Assembly (NCBI GenBank): GCA_030386875.1
Contig: CM059576.1
Span: 16,000,058 to 16,064,057, forward strand
Direction of reading: 5' to 3'
DNA length: 64,000 bases
DNA from: Morinoia aosen
Lineage: Eukaryota > Arthropoda > Malacostraca > Amphipoda > Talitridae
The position numbers and the translations under genes are program-made. The notes under the pieces are model-generated. The model worked only from the letters and a program-made list of their open reading frames with translations, was not told the origin of the DNA and made no database searches. Positions 1 to 11,450 of the stretch are shown here, one piece after another (the first letter of the stretch is position 1; each line of letters begins with the position of its first letter).

Positions 1-3000
1 GATATCTCAGACTCTGTCGGTACATAATTTATCAGCGCCGGACGCGCGTCTCTGTCTGCTGCATTGTCAGCATTGTCTCGAGTCGGAGGCAGGTCAACTA
101 CCTCGCTTCCTGTCATGTGTTTGCGCCGTGCTCGAGTCTCCACCACACAAACTTCTGATTCAAATGCGACTTCCAAATCACTACAAGAATTTAGGTCCTT
201 AAGGTTTAACTTCTCGTTATTAACAGGCAATCTGCTTAAATAGTCTGCGACAACGTTTTCTCTACCAGGTAGATATTTTACAACTGGGTCAAAGGAATGT
301 ACATTTAGGCACCATCTCGACATGTTCGTGTCGTCAGGGAGTTTTTTATTAAAAAGGGGCGCCAAAGGTTTGTGGTCTGAGTATACCCGGACAGGGTAAC
401 CCGTTATTAGATACTTAAAGTGTTTTAGAGCTGAATGAATTGCGAAGAACTCTTTTTTGGTAGTAGCGTATCTTCGCTGGCTCGAATTTAAATTTTTACT
501 AAAATAAGCTATAGGTCTTAGAATTTTGTCGCTTGAATCATCAGCTTGCATTATAACAGCCCCAATTCCGGTATTGGAAGCGTCCATAAAAATATGAAAG
601 TCCTTGGTATAGTCAGGATGTCTTAGAACTGTGTCAGAAGTTAGTGACAACTTCAGAAAATCAAAACTTCTCTGACACTCGTCGGTCCAAGTATAACCTA
701 CATTTTTCCGCAAAAGGTTGTACAAGGGGTAAGCTACTTCTGCAAAGTTGGGTAAAAAATTTCGGAAATAATTCGCCAACCCTAAAAACTGTTGCAGTTC
801 CTTCACATTGGTCGGCGCTCGGCAATTTTGTAACTTCTCTGAATGTTTACACTTAATACCGTCAGCGGCAATGGTATGGCCCAAATATTCGAGCTCTTTT
901 TTAAAGAAATGGCATTTCTCAAGCTTTAAGGATAATTTACCGTATCGCAGCATCTTAAGCACAATCTCTATATCAATCAAGTGCTGATCCTTATTTTTTG
1001 AAAACACCAATATATCATCTAGGAATACGAAAGCTAGTTTACCCAGAATGGGTGCAAGAGCAGACGTCATGACTCTTTGAAATATTCCAGGGGACGTAGA
1101 AAGTCCGAATGGTACACGACAGAATTGATATTTACGGTAATTAACGCTAAATGCCGTGTATTTCCTGCTCTCTTTTTCTAACTCTATTTGATGAAATGCC
1201 GAGCGAAGATCAATGTTAGAAAACCACGTGTTACCACCTAACGTCGATAAGATGTCGTCAATGCGGGGAATTGGGTAAGAATGTTTAATCAAAACCTTAT
1301 TCAATTCACGGAAATCTATCACAGGACGCAAATCTCCTGACTTCTTTTTAACTACAATGACAGGGAAATTGAACTCAGAAGATGACTCCTCTATTATTCC
1401 CTGATCAAGCATATCGTTAGTTATTCTCATAACCTCTTCTTGGTACTTATGAGGTATTCTGTAGGGAGCTAAATTTAATACAGGCGCATCAGTTTTCAAC
1501 TGAATATGATGCTTCAAGATATTCGTTACACCTATTTTTTCGCCTTCCAAAGTTACTACATCCCGGTACTTATTTAACAATTTAACTAAAGGAAATTGTA
1601 CGTCATCTTCCTTACATGAAATATCATTTACCGTCAACTCACGTCTTAACTCCTTTTCTCCACTTATTAAACCTGCATCTACTTCTGCATAGTTTTCCAA
1701 CTCCTTATCATTAACAAGAATTTCACCTCTGCCACGAGTATCAGCATCCCACACAAGTTTACTATCGACTATGGCATTCCTTCCACCACATGTCGATTTA
1801 ACTTTCGCCGTATCTGACCCCGCAACAAAATTTACTTCAACTTCACACGCATCTCTGAGCGCTGTGTCAACACTTGTTAAATACATTTCGCTCTCAATAT
1901 CATCAGATTTTATCAATTCCACGTGGCATAGCATCGTGTTCTCAGAGAAGTACAACGTCTCCTCGTTAGCATTTAGTATCATGACTGGTACCACACCGTC
2001 TTCATTTACTTGCACAATTGAGTCAGCTATTAAAGCACCATTATCGAGACATCTTTTTATAATCATGTATTCTCCTGGCACTGGTTTCTTAAGGAAGCCA
2101 TAAATGACATTAAGTGAATTCCCAGGCACTTCAGCCTGATTGCAATGAACGATTAATTGCTTCGTACTCAATGTCTGTGCCTGAGCTACCGCAGCTCTCA
2201 TTGTCTCACAGTCAGCATTTTTTCTCCTGCAGTCAGCATTGTTCCTGCCGCAGTCATCATTTTTCCTGCTGCAGTCATCAATTTTTAATTGCCTCCTGTT
2301 GCTCTTCCTCGCAACAGCAATCTCCGACAACAGACAGTCGCTGTTAACTATCTTTCTCATTACTACTTCTCTACTTAACAATGGTTCCATATTTAAATCT
2401 TGAAAAGGAATTGCGACATTATTCCAAAGAAGTTCCTTCTCTCTGAAGTTTATTACGGCGTCTTTTAAGACGTCACGACCTAGAATTAAATCATAATTAA
2501 ATTTGGCTTCACGGACAATGAGTGCACTTGTTTTAATTACTTTACTTGTGCCGGGAATTTTAATAGCTAACTCCACTTCACCAGTGACGTCACTTTTTCC
2601 GTTCACGCCTTTCACTCTCAATTTACTCGGTTTTACTTCCTCACTTAGATTTTTAACCTGTCTGAAACTCAGAAGACACTTTTCTGAGCCGCTATCGAGC
2701 AAAGCGCTTAAATACTGGTCATTATTTTTGAGAATGATAGTCGGTTTGTTGGAATCCTTGAATGATATTAAACCAGCATCGTTTTTGTTAACATTCTTTA
2801 CAACGGACACAGAAAAATATGATTCCACCGTTTTGCCTTGACCATGGTCATTTTCAAGCTCTTCTTCTTGTAATAAACTATATCTATTTTTACAGTTAAA
2901 CACAGGGTCAACATACGATTTGGTTATTTCGGTGGTATCTGGGATTGCCACGGTCTCCAGTTTAACGAGTTTGGTACCGCTAATTAACTCGGGCTCAATC

Positions 3001-3038
3001 TGTTTCAAATCCCCCTTGCTACCTTCATCTAGTTTAAA
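1..3038 (-). CDS. pol: Ty3/gypsy retrotransposon pol (protease, reverse transcriptase, RNase H), partial
   Basis: Pol polyprotein of an LTR retrotransposon, reading leftward and off the window edge. An aspartic protease motif LDSGS lies near 2685-2698, with a LILGRD-type flap around 2480. Reverse transcriptase follows: the conserved RPVIDFRELN stretch near 1300-1330, and the catalytic FLDDIL box near 1005-1035. RNase H follows, with MDAS near 580, a KKEFF helix near 450 and YSDHKPL near 385. I found no stop in this frame down to base 1, so this part appears intact; integrase must lie outside the window. It is in the -1 frame relative to gag and has no start of its own at the junction, so it is inferred to be made as a Gag-Pol fusion. 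The domain order fits Ty3/gypsy (Metaviridae). Whether an env gene follows cannot be told here. Confidence 0.92.
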
Positions 3039-4486
3039 AAATCGCTTGACGTGCTCTCCGCCCAATGAACTTCACTCTGCCCACGGTTTGTGCTACCTCT
3101 ACCGCGTAAATACGCCCTATAATTACGGACCTCCGTACCGCTCGCTCTACAATTCTTTACTACATGAGTGCCTCCGCAGGCAAAGCATCCTCTCTGACCT
3201 CCTGGAACTTGACCTCTTTGAGGTCGACACTCAAAGTGCCCTACCATTGAACAGGAGGTACAGTACGGGAACCCGGGCTTTTTCGTGCCCGACTTTCCTC
3301 CGGAATTTCCTGAATTTCCTGCGAATTGTACAGACCCAGAACTACTACTATCTGTTTTCATCATATTACACTCTAAGTATCCGTTTCCTCTATCTCCTAC
3401 ATAACTGTTAAACTCTCTACATCTCAAGCGAGGATTCCGTGCGAGCCAGGGCCTAGGTACAGTCCTACGTGCCCCTGATCTGAAATTCCTACGGTAATTT
3501 CCCATACTTCCGTAGTACACTTCGTTCTCCTGGTATTGATCTGGCTCCTCCAAAACTTCCTCGAATTCACTAGTCACTTCTCCTACGTAACTCTCGCTCT
3601 CCTGTCTGACAGGATACTTTTGCGCTAGAATTTTCTTAGACTCGCTCTGGCATCGCACCGCGGAAATTAACTTGGCTAATAGCTCCTCTGCAGTCGAAAA
3701 TTGCGTTTCAAAAATTTTTCTAGCGAACGTCTCATCAAATAAAGGACCTAGAACCCCCAACGCCAGACTGTACGACATGCTGTCGCCTACGAATTTTTTT
3801 AATTCAGCCTGCGTGGTGCAGTTCTGGAAATAAGCGTGGCGCTGCCATCCGAGTGAGTTTGAACTAAGAATACTCTCTGTTAGCTTCCTTATTTTTGAAA
3901 ATGCGTTCACGATCTGAGCAGCAAGTGCATTATTTTTGACTAACTTCAACTCATTTAGATCGCAAGCTAATGCATGAATACTCTTCTCTCCTTTCGAGAC
4001 GTAAATGTCCTCTAGTATTTGAACTACCTGATCGAAAGAATAATTCAAATCAGTATTTACTAACTTAGTAACTACACTATTGAAATCACCGATGTTCTTG
4101 TTTGCAGAACGTACCAAAAATTCCTTTCTACGCTCATCACTAGTGGCATCTGGTAATAGGCTCATATAGGCCTTAAGATTTTGAATATGTGTCGAAAATG
4201 TCTTATTCTCTAGGAACTCCCCATCATGGACTCGTCTTCTTCCCCTGAATATAGGAAGCTCAGCGTTCGTCATTATCGTTCCGACAGGAGGCACAACTAT
4301 ATTTGCAGCAATATCACGTGCAAGCTGTGTCGTGTTAACATTACTAGGAACACTAGGCCCTGCCGCTGTGTTAGGAGTCGTCATCTTGCTGACTACTGGG
4401 TTACTCACTCTTCCGTATTTAGTTACAGTAGGTTTTGTTCGTACTACTTCGTCCTCACTGTCCAAGGAATCAGAGAAATCCGACAT
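3029..4486 (-). CDS. gag: Ty3/gypsy retrotransposon Gag
   Basis: Intact 485-residue Gag, the structural capsid/nucleocapsid protein of the element whose pol follows. The start is the ATG at 4484-4486, the first in frame. An acidic N-terminus is followed by a capsid-like helical region (about residues 70-290). The C-terminal part is basic and Gly/Ser/Arg-rich and holds two imperfect zinc-knuckle motifs: CTSCSMVGHFEC and CFACGGTHVVKNC. Neither has the exact C-x2-C-x4-H-x4-C spacing, which is unusual but occurs in insect gypsy relatives. The ORF ends with TAG at 3029-3031, immediately after a slippery heptamer that leads into pol. The family call rests mainly on pol; the Gag sequence alone is poorly diagnostic. 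Confidence 0.88.
   Translation of the reverse strand: MSDFSDSLDSEDEVVRTKPTVTKYGRVSNPVVSKMTTPNTAAGPSVPSNVNTTQLARDIAANIVVPPVGTIMTNAELPIFRGRRRVHDGEFLENKTFSTHIQNLKAYMSLLPDATSDERRKEFLVRSANKNIGDFNSVVTKLVNTDLNYSFDQVVQILEDIYVSKGEKSIHALACDLNELKLVKNNALAAQIVNAFSKIRKLTESILSSNSLGWQRHAYFQNCTTQAELKKFVGDSMSYSLALGVLGPLFDETFARKIFETQFSTAEELLAKLISAVRCQSESKKILAQKYPVRQESESYVGEVTSEFEEVLEEPDQYQENEVYYGSMGNYRRNFRSGARRTVPRPWLARNPRLRCREFNSYVGDRGNGYLECNMMKTDSSSSGSVQFAGNSGNSGGKSGTKKPGFPYCTSCSMVGHFECRPQRGQVPGGQRGCFACGGTHVVKNCRASGTEVRNYRAYLRGRGSTNRGQSEVHWAESTSSDFLN
3032..3038 (-). promoter_or_regulatory. Programmed -1 ribosomal frameshift site between gag and pol
   Basis: The minus strand reads T TTA AAC in the gag frame directly followed by the gag stop TAG. 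TTTAAAC is a canonical X-XXY-YYZ slippery heptamer. Slipping back one base enters exactly the open pol frame. A downstream RNA structure was not folded. Confidence 0.85.
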
Positions 4487-5901
4487 ATGTCGTGTTTCTT
4501 CGAAAAATGTCCTATTGTACTAACAATTAACAATTCACTCCCAAAATTCACTTAAAATTCCCTTAAAAATTAATATCGTACACCGAGAATGATAATAACC
4601 ACCCTTAAAAACAGTTAGAATGGTAATAACCAACGTAAAAGCAGTTAGAACACACAAAATTAATTAATCACACACATTGAAGAACCATAGCAAAAAAACA
4701 GTTCGTTATCCCCAACTTCCAATGAATATAAAGAATTAGCGGCCCTAATCCTGCAAATTAAAATTTTTAGCAGCACAATTATACGGTTAAGATGGTCAAC
4801 AATAATACTCAGTCCACACGTGACTGCTTCAACTCACGAACAGATTTCTACCAGGCGTCAAAAGAAGAAAAAAAATATTGCCGCTCTACAGCAACAGCAA
4901 AAACGTGAATTTCTATCAATTAATGCTTCAAACTTTGAAATCAAAGTGATTCAGACACCTCTACTGACACTCCTATTCACTAAAGAGTAAAATTTGCCAC
5001 TTACGATGCAATTTGAGGTGAAAAACTGGTATCCAGCTACGTTCCAGATACGGTGGACATACGTGTCTCTCTCACAGTGCTCAGAGTGTAACTGATTTTG
5101 AATGCAACTGCAACCTACTGCGACTCAGCGCTTTCAGCTGTACAGGGAGCGGCGTGGTAAGAAAAAAAAACCACGGCAATAAGTGCCACAAAAAGAGACT
5201 AGCTGCTCGGGACAGAGCGAGATAGCACTAAACAAAGCAAAAAAAAATTTTTCCACAAAGGACTTAACTGTGAACACTGAAGACAGCCGAACACGCTGAC
5301 ACGCTGAACACGCGAACACGCTGACAGCGTCTCCTGCAGCAATGACGGGATGCTTTGATGCTGTGGTGCTGTCGGCTGGTACAGCAAGATTATACTGCGT
5401 TTACTGTGCACCACGTGAAGAAATTACACTTTGTAAAATGAAAGTACGTTTCACTTCACTGCTACAGCCACTGCTACTGTTTTTGGTGCAATCGTAATAA
5501 TGTATCTCCACTTAATAAAATTGTTTTTAGCACTTGTAGATTTAGAATTCACTTCTTGTAGAATTGTAGATGTAGAATTCACTCAATGGTTGACGCTGGG
5601 AACGCTGCAATTTTGACTTGAAAAACGAATTCGATAGTGTCGTTTTCACACTCGTAGACCAAAATTTTTGTACGAAGTGGTGAGTATAAATTAAGAAATA
5701 CTGTAAATCTACAGTAAGCTTCCGTCAACAATTCTCTAGAGATGGTGATTCCAAACACAATAACTGTTTGTTGAGGCTGCCAGAGCTGGTTGTTTTCGCT
5801 GGAACACATTTGGATTTTATACTGTTCAAAACTATTTTCACGGAGCCTTTGATCTTCAGTTATCACTTATGAGTTCACGAACGTGGGTTGAGTTCACCAC
5901 A
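4487..5901 (-). other. Long 5' leader of the gypsy-type element
   Basis: About 1.4 kb between the putative primer binding site and the gag start. It holds only short ORFs (for example 5579-5866 on the minus strand), none with recognisable domains. It is read as untranslated leader. An additional small ORF is possible but unsupported. Confidence 0.5.
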
Positions 5902-5914
5902 TGCTGTGCCACCA
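5902..5914 (-). other. Candidate tRNA primer binding site
   Basis: The minus strand reads TGGTGGCACAGCA two bases after the LTR-like end TACA. The TGG start is expected for a site pairing with tRNA CCA. The matching tRNA was not identified, so this is tentative. Confidence 0.4.
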
Positions 5915-5916
5915 AA

Positions 5917-6110
5917 TGTACGTGCAGGTAAACAGGAAACACTTGTGAGCTTGGCGCGGAGTTTATTTAGCTAGATGTTGACAGAAGGCGAGATGTTGAG
6001 GGATTGAGCAACTGGCTTCGACATTAGCAGCCTTTATATAAGTGACGTACAGATACAGAACGACGCGGAATACAGACATGTGCAGAGATGGCCGCACAAA
6101 GCAACCTTGT
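5917..6110 (-). repeat. 5' LTR of the gypsy-type element (outer edge unresolved)
   Basis: On the minus strand this holds a TATA box (CTTATATAAAGG, near 6031-6042) and, about 70 bases downstream, an AATAAA signal near 5965, the order expected of U3-R-U5. It ends in TACA next to the candidate primer binding site. The outer limit near 6110 is a guess because the partner LTR lies off the window. Confidence 0.5.
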
Positions 6111-6194
6111 ACCTGCCGCTAAATAAAAACTTCAATTTTTTGAATAGTATGTGTTCAGACAGCTATTAAAATTTTGACTGTAAACCAATCAGAT

Positions 6195-6470
6195 TGCTCG
6201 CTGTGGCAGAGTGGTTAAGGCCTCGCCCTTCCGTGAAGGTGTCGAGGGTTCGAGTCCCGGCGCTGCGCGGCGATTTCCCCGTTGGGTATAAGGGGAAAAC
6301 TCAAAGCACAATACCCCACTCAACTTAGGCGTCCGAAATAGGTACCGGCTATACTGGGGAAACCGTCTTTGTAGCCTAGTGTTCGTTTTAAGGTATTTGA
6401 AAAATGAATACACTAGATGACATGTATCAGGCTTGATTGGAATATAGCATCCTTTTGTTGAATACAATCG
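6195..6470 (+). mobile_element. tRNA-derived SINE
   Basis: The head resembles a tRNA, with a pol III A box (TGGCAGAGTGGTT, about 6204-6216) and B box (GGTTCGAGTCC, 6247-6257). The body that follows (about 6270-6465) is shared, in reverse orientation, with 22300-22510 and 30765-30965. Sequence beyond the T-arm and decay of pairing argue for a SINE and not a working tRNA gene. Confidence 0.75.
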
Positions 6471-6839
6471 GGCTATTTGATCTATTATGTCAACTCCAAA
6501 TTTTTGTCACTGAACAAGACAATAGATTCAGGGATCTTCTCTTATTCATCTAGAATTGAAACATTTGTGTACAGAGTACTAAGCACGAGGACCTTTTTAT
6601 AAGGTTTTCCTTGATACACAGTCAAACTAGCTTTGTTGGACTGCAGTACTTGTGAAGATAGCCCAGATTCCTTTCAGCTTTCTATTTCTGAGGAATTTCT
6701 CTTCTCACTCGATTTACCGTACCAACAATGCTTGTTTTCTTTTCATCCAGTCTGACAGCAGGTTTCATGTATGTGAGAAATTGCCGGCAGTTATGTTTCG
6801 CCCACAATTGAGGAAAGGTTCTATGAGGGTCATTACAAA
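6471..6839. other. No recognisable feature
   Basis: AT-rich sequence between the SINE and the hAT-like element. Only a short ORF without known motifs is present. Confidence 0.5.
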
Positions 6840-8495
6840 CAGAGCTGGTCAGTATCTAGATACCTTGTGTTTCTAAGTGAGTATCGAAATACATTTGAAA
6901 TTGAGTATCTAATTGCTATATCTAGATACTTTTGAAAAGTAACTCATTTATTTCTACTTTTGAAAAGTATCTAGATACAATATCTTTAAATATTCTCACA
7001 AATATCCCCATAGGTACTAGATACTTTCTACACATTTTCTGTAAAAACAAAAAATAACTCTAAAACAAATCAATAAAACTAATTCCAAACTCTAATTATC
7101 TGTATTTTTATAATTAAAAAACAACTTTACACATCACCAATCAAGAGCTATTTATTTTTCAGTGATTTCGAATCATTTACTGCTGTTTACTGTTGACCAT
7201 GTATGTTTACTGTTAGCATAAACATAGCGTGTGAATGTATGATGTTAGGCAGCGTGACTCGTTCAGACGTTATCAGAACGTGTTCGTTTGGTTCCGTTCA
7301 GTCAGTATTTTATCCAAATATTGTCATAATATGAGCATAGAGTGATCTTAATCTTATCATTCATATTGGTTAGTTAAATTGTGTCTGTATGTCCCTAACC
7401 CTAGGTATCATATCACTAATGGATTATGGTTAGACTTAGACCACAGTGGACAATCCCAACATACATCGTACAGATGTATGATATATTAAACACTGATTAA
7501 AACTGATGGAACTTGAAACTCATTTGAAACGCGTCAAAACCTAGCCTACGCCGCGCAACCGAACGATCTGTCAGTGAGAGATATTCCGTGTCAACGTGCA
7601 GTGGTCCTACACGGCGCGACGTGAATTCACTTTGCTACTGCTCAATCAGTGACGTACCGTACCAGGAAACAATGGAAAAATATCTTAAGATAACGCAAGC
7701 TCAAGATTAAGTTAATAGTGATTCTGACATCGAGATAAATGAAGATGAGCCATCTTCTAGTTTTAGTCATCGTTCTGAAGACGCTGGAAAGCACCATCAC
7801 GCCCTGCTGGATGACACCTAAAACTGCTCCCGTTACGACTCGTACATCAACGATGTAAACATCACGTTATGATTAGGGTTTATTTAGTTTTAGAACTGTA
7901 CTTCTCTTAAAGGAATTCGAATGGTAATTATCAAGTGCTCGGACGCTGAGCATTCAACTCCTAGTCTCTTTATATCATGTAAAGAATCTGATGTGGCTAT
8001 CTGATCTGCCAAAACATTTGCTGAATTTAATACGATTACTTCATTCAGTAAATGTTTTGGCAGATCAGATCGCTCCAACATCAGATCTTTACACGATATA
8101 AAGAGTTGAATGCTCAGCGTTCGACCACCCAAGTGTCCGGACGGTTGAATATTATCAATTTATCATTCATATTTATTTTATAAAATTTATTATTAATAAG
8201 CTGCCAATTTTATGTTATACCCAGCAGTTAGCTTTTCCATCCTAGTTTTCATGCTAACTGGGTGAATTATTTATAGTATTGCTGAAGATGTATATTGATA
8301 GGAATGAAGAATTATTTTGTTCATGTTTCACTGGACAAATTCCTCCTGCGTGTTTATGTTGGTGTTGTAAGGGTTTTGATGTATGTTGTACGATGAAGTT
8401 GTGAGACAGAAATGAGGGAAAAGTATCCAGTATCTAGATACATTTTGTGTTGACCATTTATCTAGATACATTTGGCGTATCTATGACCAGCTCTG
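6840..8495. mobile_element. Non-autonomous hAT-like DNA transposon
   Basis: The ends are inverted: CAGAGCTGGTCA at 6840 and its complement TGACCAGCTCTG ending at 8495. The CAGAG..CTCTG form is typical of hAT termini. Palindromic TATCTAGATA-type motifs cluster just inside both ends (about 6855-7025 and 8430-8470), as expected of transposase binding sites. Near 7670-7820 a short reading frame beginning MEKYLKI, with an acidic Ser-rich stretch, may be a transposase N-terminal remnant, but it is interrupted by stops. A clear 8-bp target duplication is not visible. Confidence 0.7.
7945..8118. repeat. Long hairpin (about 75-bp arms) inside the hAT-like element
   Basis: Left arm 7945-8025 and right arm 8044-8118 are inverted copies that both contain GATCTGCCAAAACATTT. 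They are separated by an 18-base loop. The left arm carries a few extra bases near 7961-7967. Confidence 0.85.
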
Positions 8496-8799
8496 CTCTG
8501 GGGTAATGCGCCCTAAACACACCCATAGATTCTAAATGCACCATTTTATTATACTGCTCTTCTTGGAAATTCGGTGCGTGTGGCTACATTTTACGATGTA
8601 ATGTTATTCATTCCGCTTTGTGGGCGGCCATCTGGATCGCCTTTCCAAATTTTTTTTATTCAAGAGCTTTTAATTCCATTGTGTTGCACTAGCTTTTCAT
8701 TTACACCAACTTATTTTCACTGCTCACTTGCAAAACTTACTATTTCAAGGCTAATTAAAAGTGCACAATTTTCCGTTTAATATTCCTAAATGATTGTAA

Positions 8800-9725
8800 G
8801 GTTCAGCCTCTTTTGCCACATCAGAAATGTTGAAAGGGAATAAAGATGGAGGCGCCATTAAGATTGGAGTTAGAGAAGAGGAATCTATGCATAAGGTGTA
8901 TTCCTGCACAGGATCCCGTGCGCACAGAAACTGTAAGTTGAGAAGGAAGTATATGAAAGAAGATAAAAGTTGAAGAAGAAAGTCAGAGGTGCTGGCAACC
9001 AGGACTTCAGTGAAGCAAAAAAAGGTGGATTAACTAACAAAAAAATTTTTTAGCAAAAAATCTACCTAACTCTCAGCTGGGGACCACACATATTACCCTT
9101 GGGAGTGCTAATTCATGTAGTGCTCCTGAGGATACCATTAACAGTTCATTACGGGTAATTCTAACCGTACTAGGACGGATAATGACTGACCGTCAACGAC
9201 GGTACGACCAAGCATTGCAACTTTACTACAATTTCAACGCTTGGTCGTACCGTCGTTGACGGTCAGTCATTACCCGTCCTAGTACGGTTATGATTCCCAA
9301 TGATGAACAGTTAACGGTATCCTCAGGAGCACTAAAAGAATTAGCACTCCCAAGGGTAATATGTGTGGTCCCGAGTTTAGAGTTAGGTTTGAGATTTTTG
9401 TTAAAATATTTTTTATGTACCATCTTTTCTCGGTTCTCTACTGTCCTGTCTTCCAGCACGTCTGTCTCTGTCTAACCTTCTCAAGTTGTGAAGTTAAGAT
9501 TGGTTACCCTAGATCATCGATCAACTGACTGTTTCTATGCGCACGGTATCCTGAGCGGAAACACACCTAATGCATTGATTCCACGTTCCTCTAACACCAA
9601 ACACAAAAGCGCCTACATCTTGCGTCTCTTTGAATATTTATGTGGTGGCAAAGAAGGCTGAAACCAACTTTTAATCCTTCAGAAATAAAAACCGAAAAAT
9701 TGTGCTGTTATAGTTACCATTGAAA
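8800..9725. mobile_element. Foldback-family element, copy 1 (long inverted arms)
   Basis: Two arms of about 450 bp meet head to head near 9235. The centre is CGACGGTACGACCAAGC and its complement. Each arm holds the family landmarks: AGCCTC near the outer end, a GGATCCCGTGCGCA-like block, an A-rich stretch, CTCAGC..GGGACCACACATATTACC, and CCGTACTAGGACGG near the apex. The outer right end (TATAGTTACC) matches the ends of other copies. No coding capacity is seen; the short ORFs are shared repeat sequence. Confidence 0.75.
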
Positions 9726-10364
9726 CAAGTGTTATATTTTAGAAGTGCAGTAAGATCGTGTTGGTCACAATGACAACATACCACCTTGAAATCAACAAAT
9801 TCAGTTGAAATTCTAGTGTATGAAATTATGCCAGGCGTTCGCAATCGACGCCCATTGTAGGTAATGAGACATGCTCAATTGGAGCATGAAAGAGCTGCAA
9901 TATCGCACCAAACTTACTGCGAGTAAAGAGTCCAGTCGTCTGTGGCGTCTAGGAACCAATGGTATTGCACATGATGCATAATTCTTGAGTACATTTGTAA
10001 ATAGGACGCTAAGAATGTCAATATGAAGCTAACAGCATGAGGCATACAATAAACATGTATCTTAAATATTGGCCAATATCCTCGTCAAAATCTCAGGCGC
10101 AAATTTCCCCTTTTAGTTCTGAGTGAATTTCACGAAGTACATTAGTTATCCCTGCAAACTGCACAGCGAAACTTCTTTACTTTAGATCATCAGTGTAAGC
10201 TTATAGATCATTCTTTCTAGAGAAAATTGTTCAAATTAAATATAATAAATAAATAAAATAGGTCAACCTTTGAGCAGTTTAATGCATGGCAAAATATTTA
10301 ACGAAGTGAAATATCGGGACGTACTATGTGACACTATCGTTATGGAAATGGATTAAACACCTTT
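9726..10364. other. No recognisable feature
   Basis: AT-rich sequence between two repeats. No ORF with motifs, no RNA gene and no tandem repeat was seen. Confidence 0.5.
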
Positions 10365-10912
10365 GAATAGCGTTGATGATAGGAAGCCTAAGCGTCACTG
10401 AACTTATCCGGGCCCACAATGTGTCCATTGTACTAGACTTAATTGAGAAACAGTCTACTGGATCGCTTGTGGTATATAAATGGTAGAATGCAAATTTACA
10501 TATTTTATTACCTAATCTTATTCAAAACTAGGTACGTATAGCATTATATTTAGGACATTTAGTTGTAACTATCACTTCCTAGCAGGGCTACAGAAAGTTT
10601 CTCTGATGATCGTACAAAAATCTCCATGAAAAGGTACCTATAGGATTATTAATGCTTACCAAATCTATTTAACTAGCAATAGGATGAGAAATTTAAAGGT
10701 TTTACCTACTTTTCCAGTTAGAATGAAGTTCTTTTTTTCTCTTCTTCCTTCTTCTTACAATGTTTTTTTATTCAATTCATGTCTCAGTTACCGTGGTGGC
10801 TTCCAATTTGTGCAATCTATGTTCTCTAACGTAGATTTTGATCGCATTCATGCACATAGTGTTGTTCTTATTAACGAAATCCTGTTTTTTGCTTCTATGT
10901 AGTTAGGGTCAA

Positions 10913-11450
10913 AAAAATCCTCTAGCTGCAGCAGAAGAATGCGGCGTTGACAAAAGCTGCATCATGAACTCTGGAAGCAGCGGTAATTGGACTGACCGCC
11001 GCACGTTTCTACAGATACTGCGTACCGAAATTTTTCAGGCACTGTTTCTGTCTTGAAAGTAGCATCTTGAACAAACAGTTCTCGCCAGTTCATGTTTATC
11101 TTTTTCATGCTGCTCTTCTTTCACGAAATTGAAGAAATGCATTGAATATGGTATTATTTAATTACATGTACTAAGACCTTTCAATCCAAACTCTTCTAGT
11201 TATTGGAACATATTGTGTTGGCATTTCTCGGGAGAATGCTTTCTACAGTTGCATCAAAATAAATTTCATTTATGTTGACATAGTTTGAGGGGTTGCTTAC
11301 ATTTATTTTGCCATTTTCATTCGAAATCAACAGATCTCTTTAACATAAAGTTGTCTTTAATAAAATTCTCACTCCAGTGATATCAAAATACATTTTTGTG
11401 ATGGGACCTTGTAGATTTGCTGATATTCTCAAACAAATTCCGATTAATTT
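10913..11450 (-). pseudogene. Decayed hAT-like transposase C-terminal fragment, copy 1
   Basis: Minus-strand paralogue of the better preserved frames at 17053-17592 and 31690-32238. The shared core includes a stretch matching PHSSAAA, typical of the C-terminal dimerisation region of hAT transposases. This copy is broken by stops and small indels. It is expected to be non-functional. Confidence 0.6.

Noticed and set aside
6195..6275. Functional tRNA gene
   Set aside because: A and B boxes are present, but a SINE body shared with other loci follows and cloverleaf pairing appears decayed.
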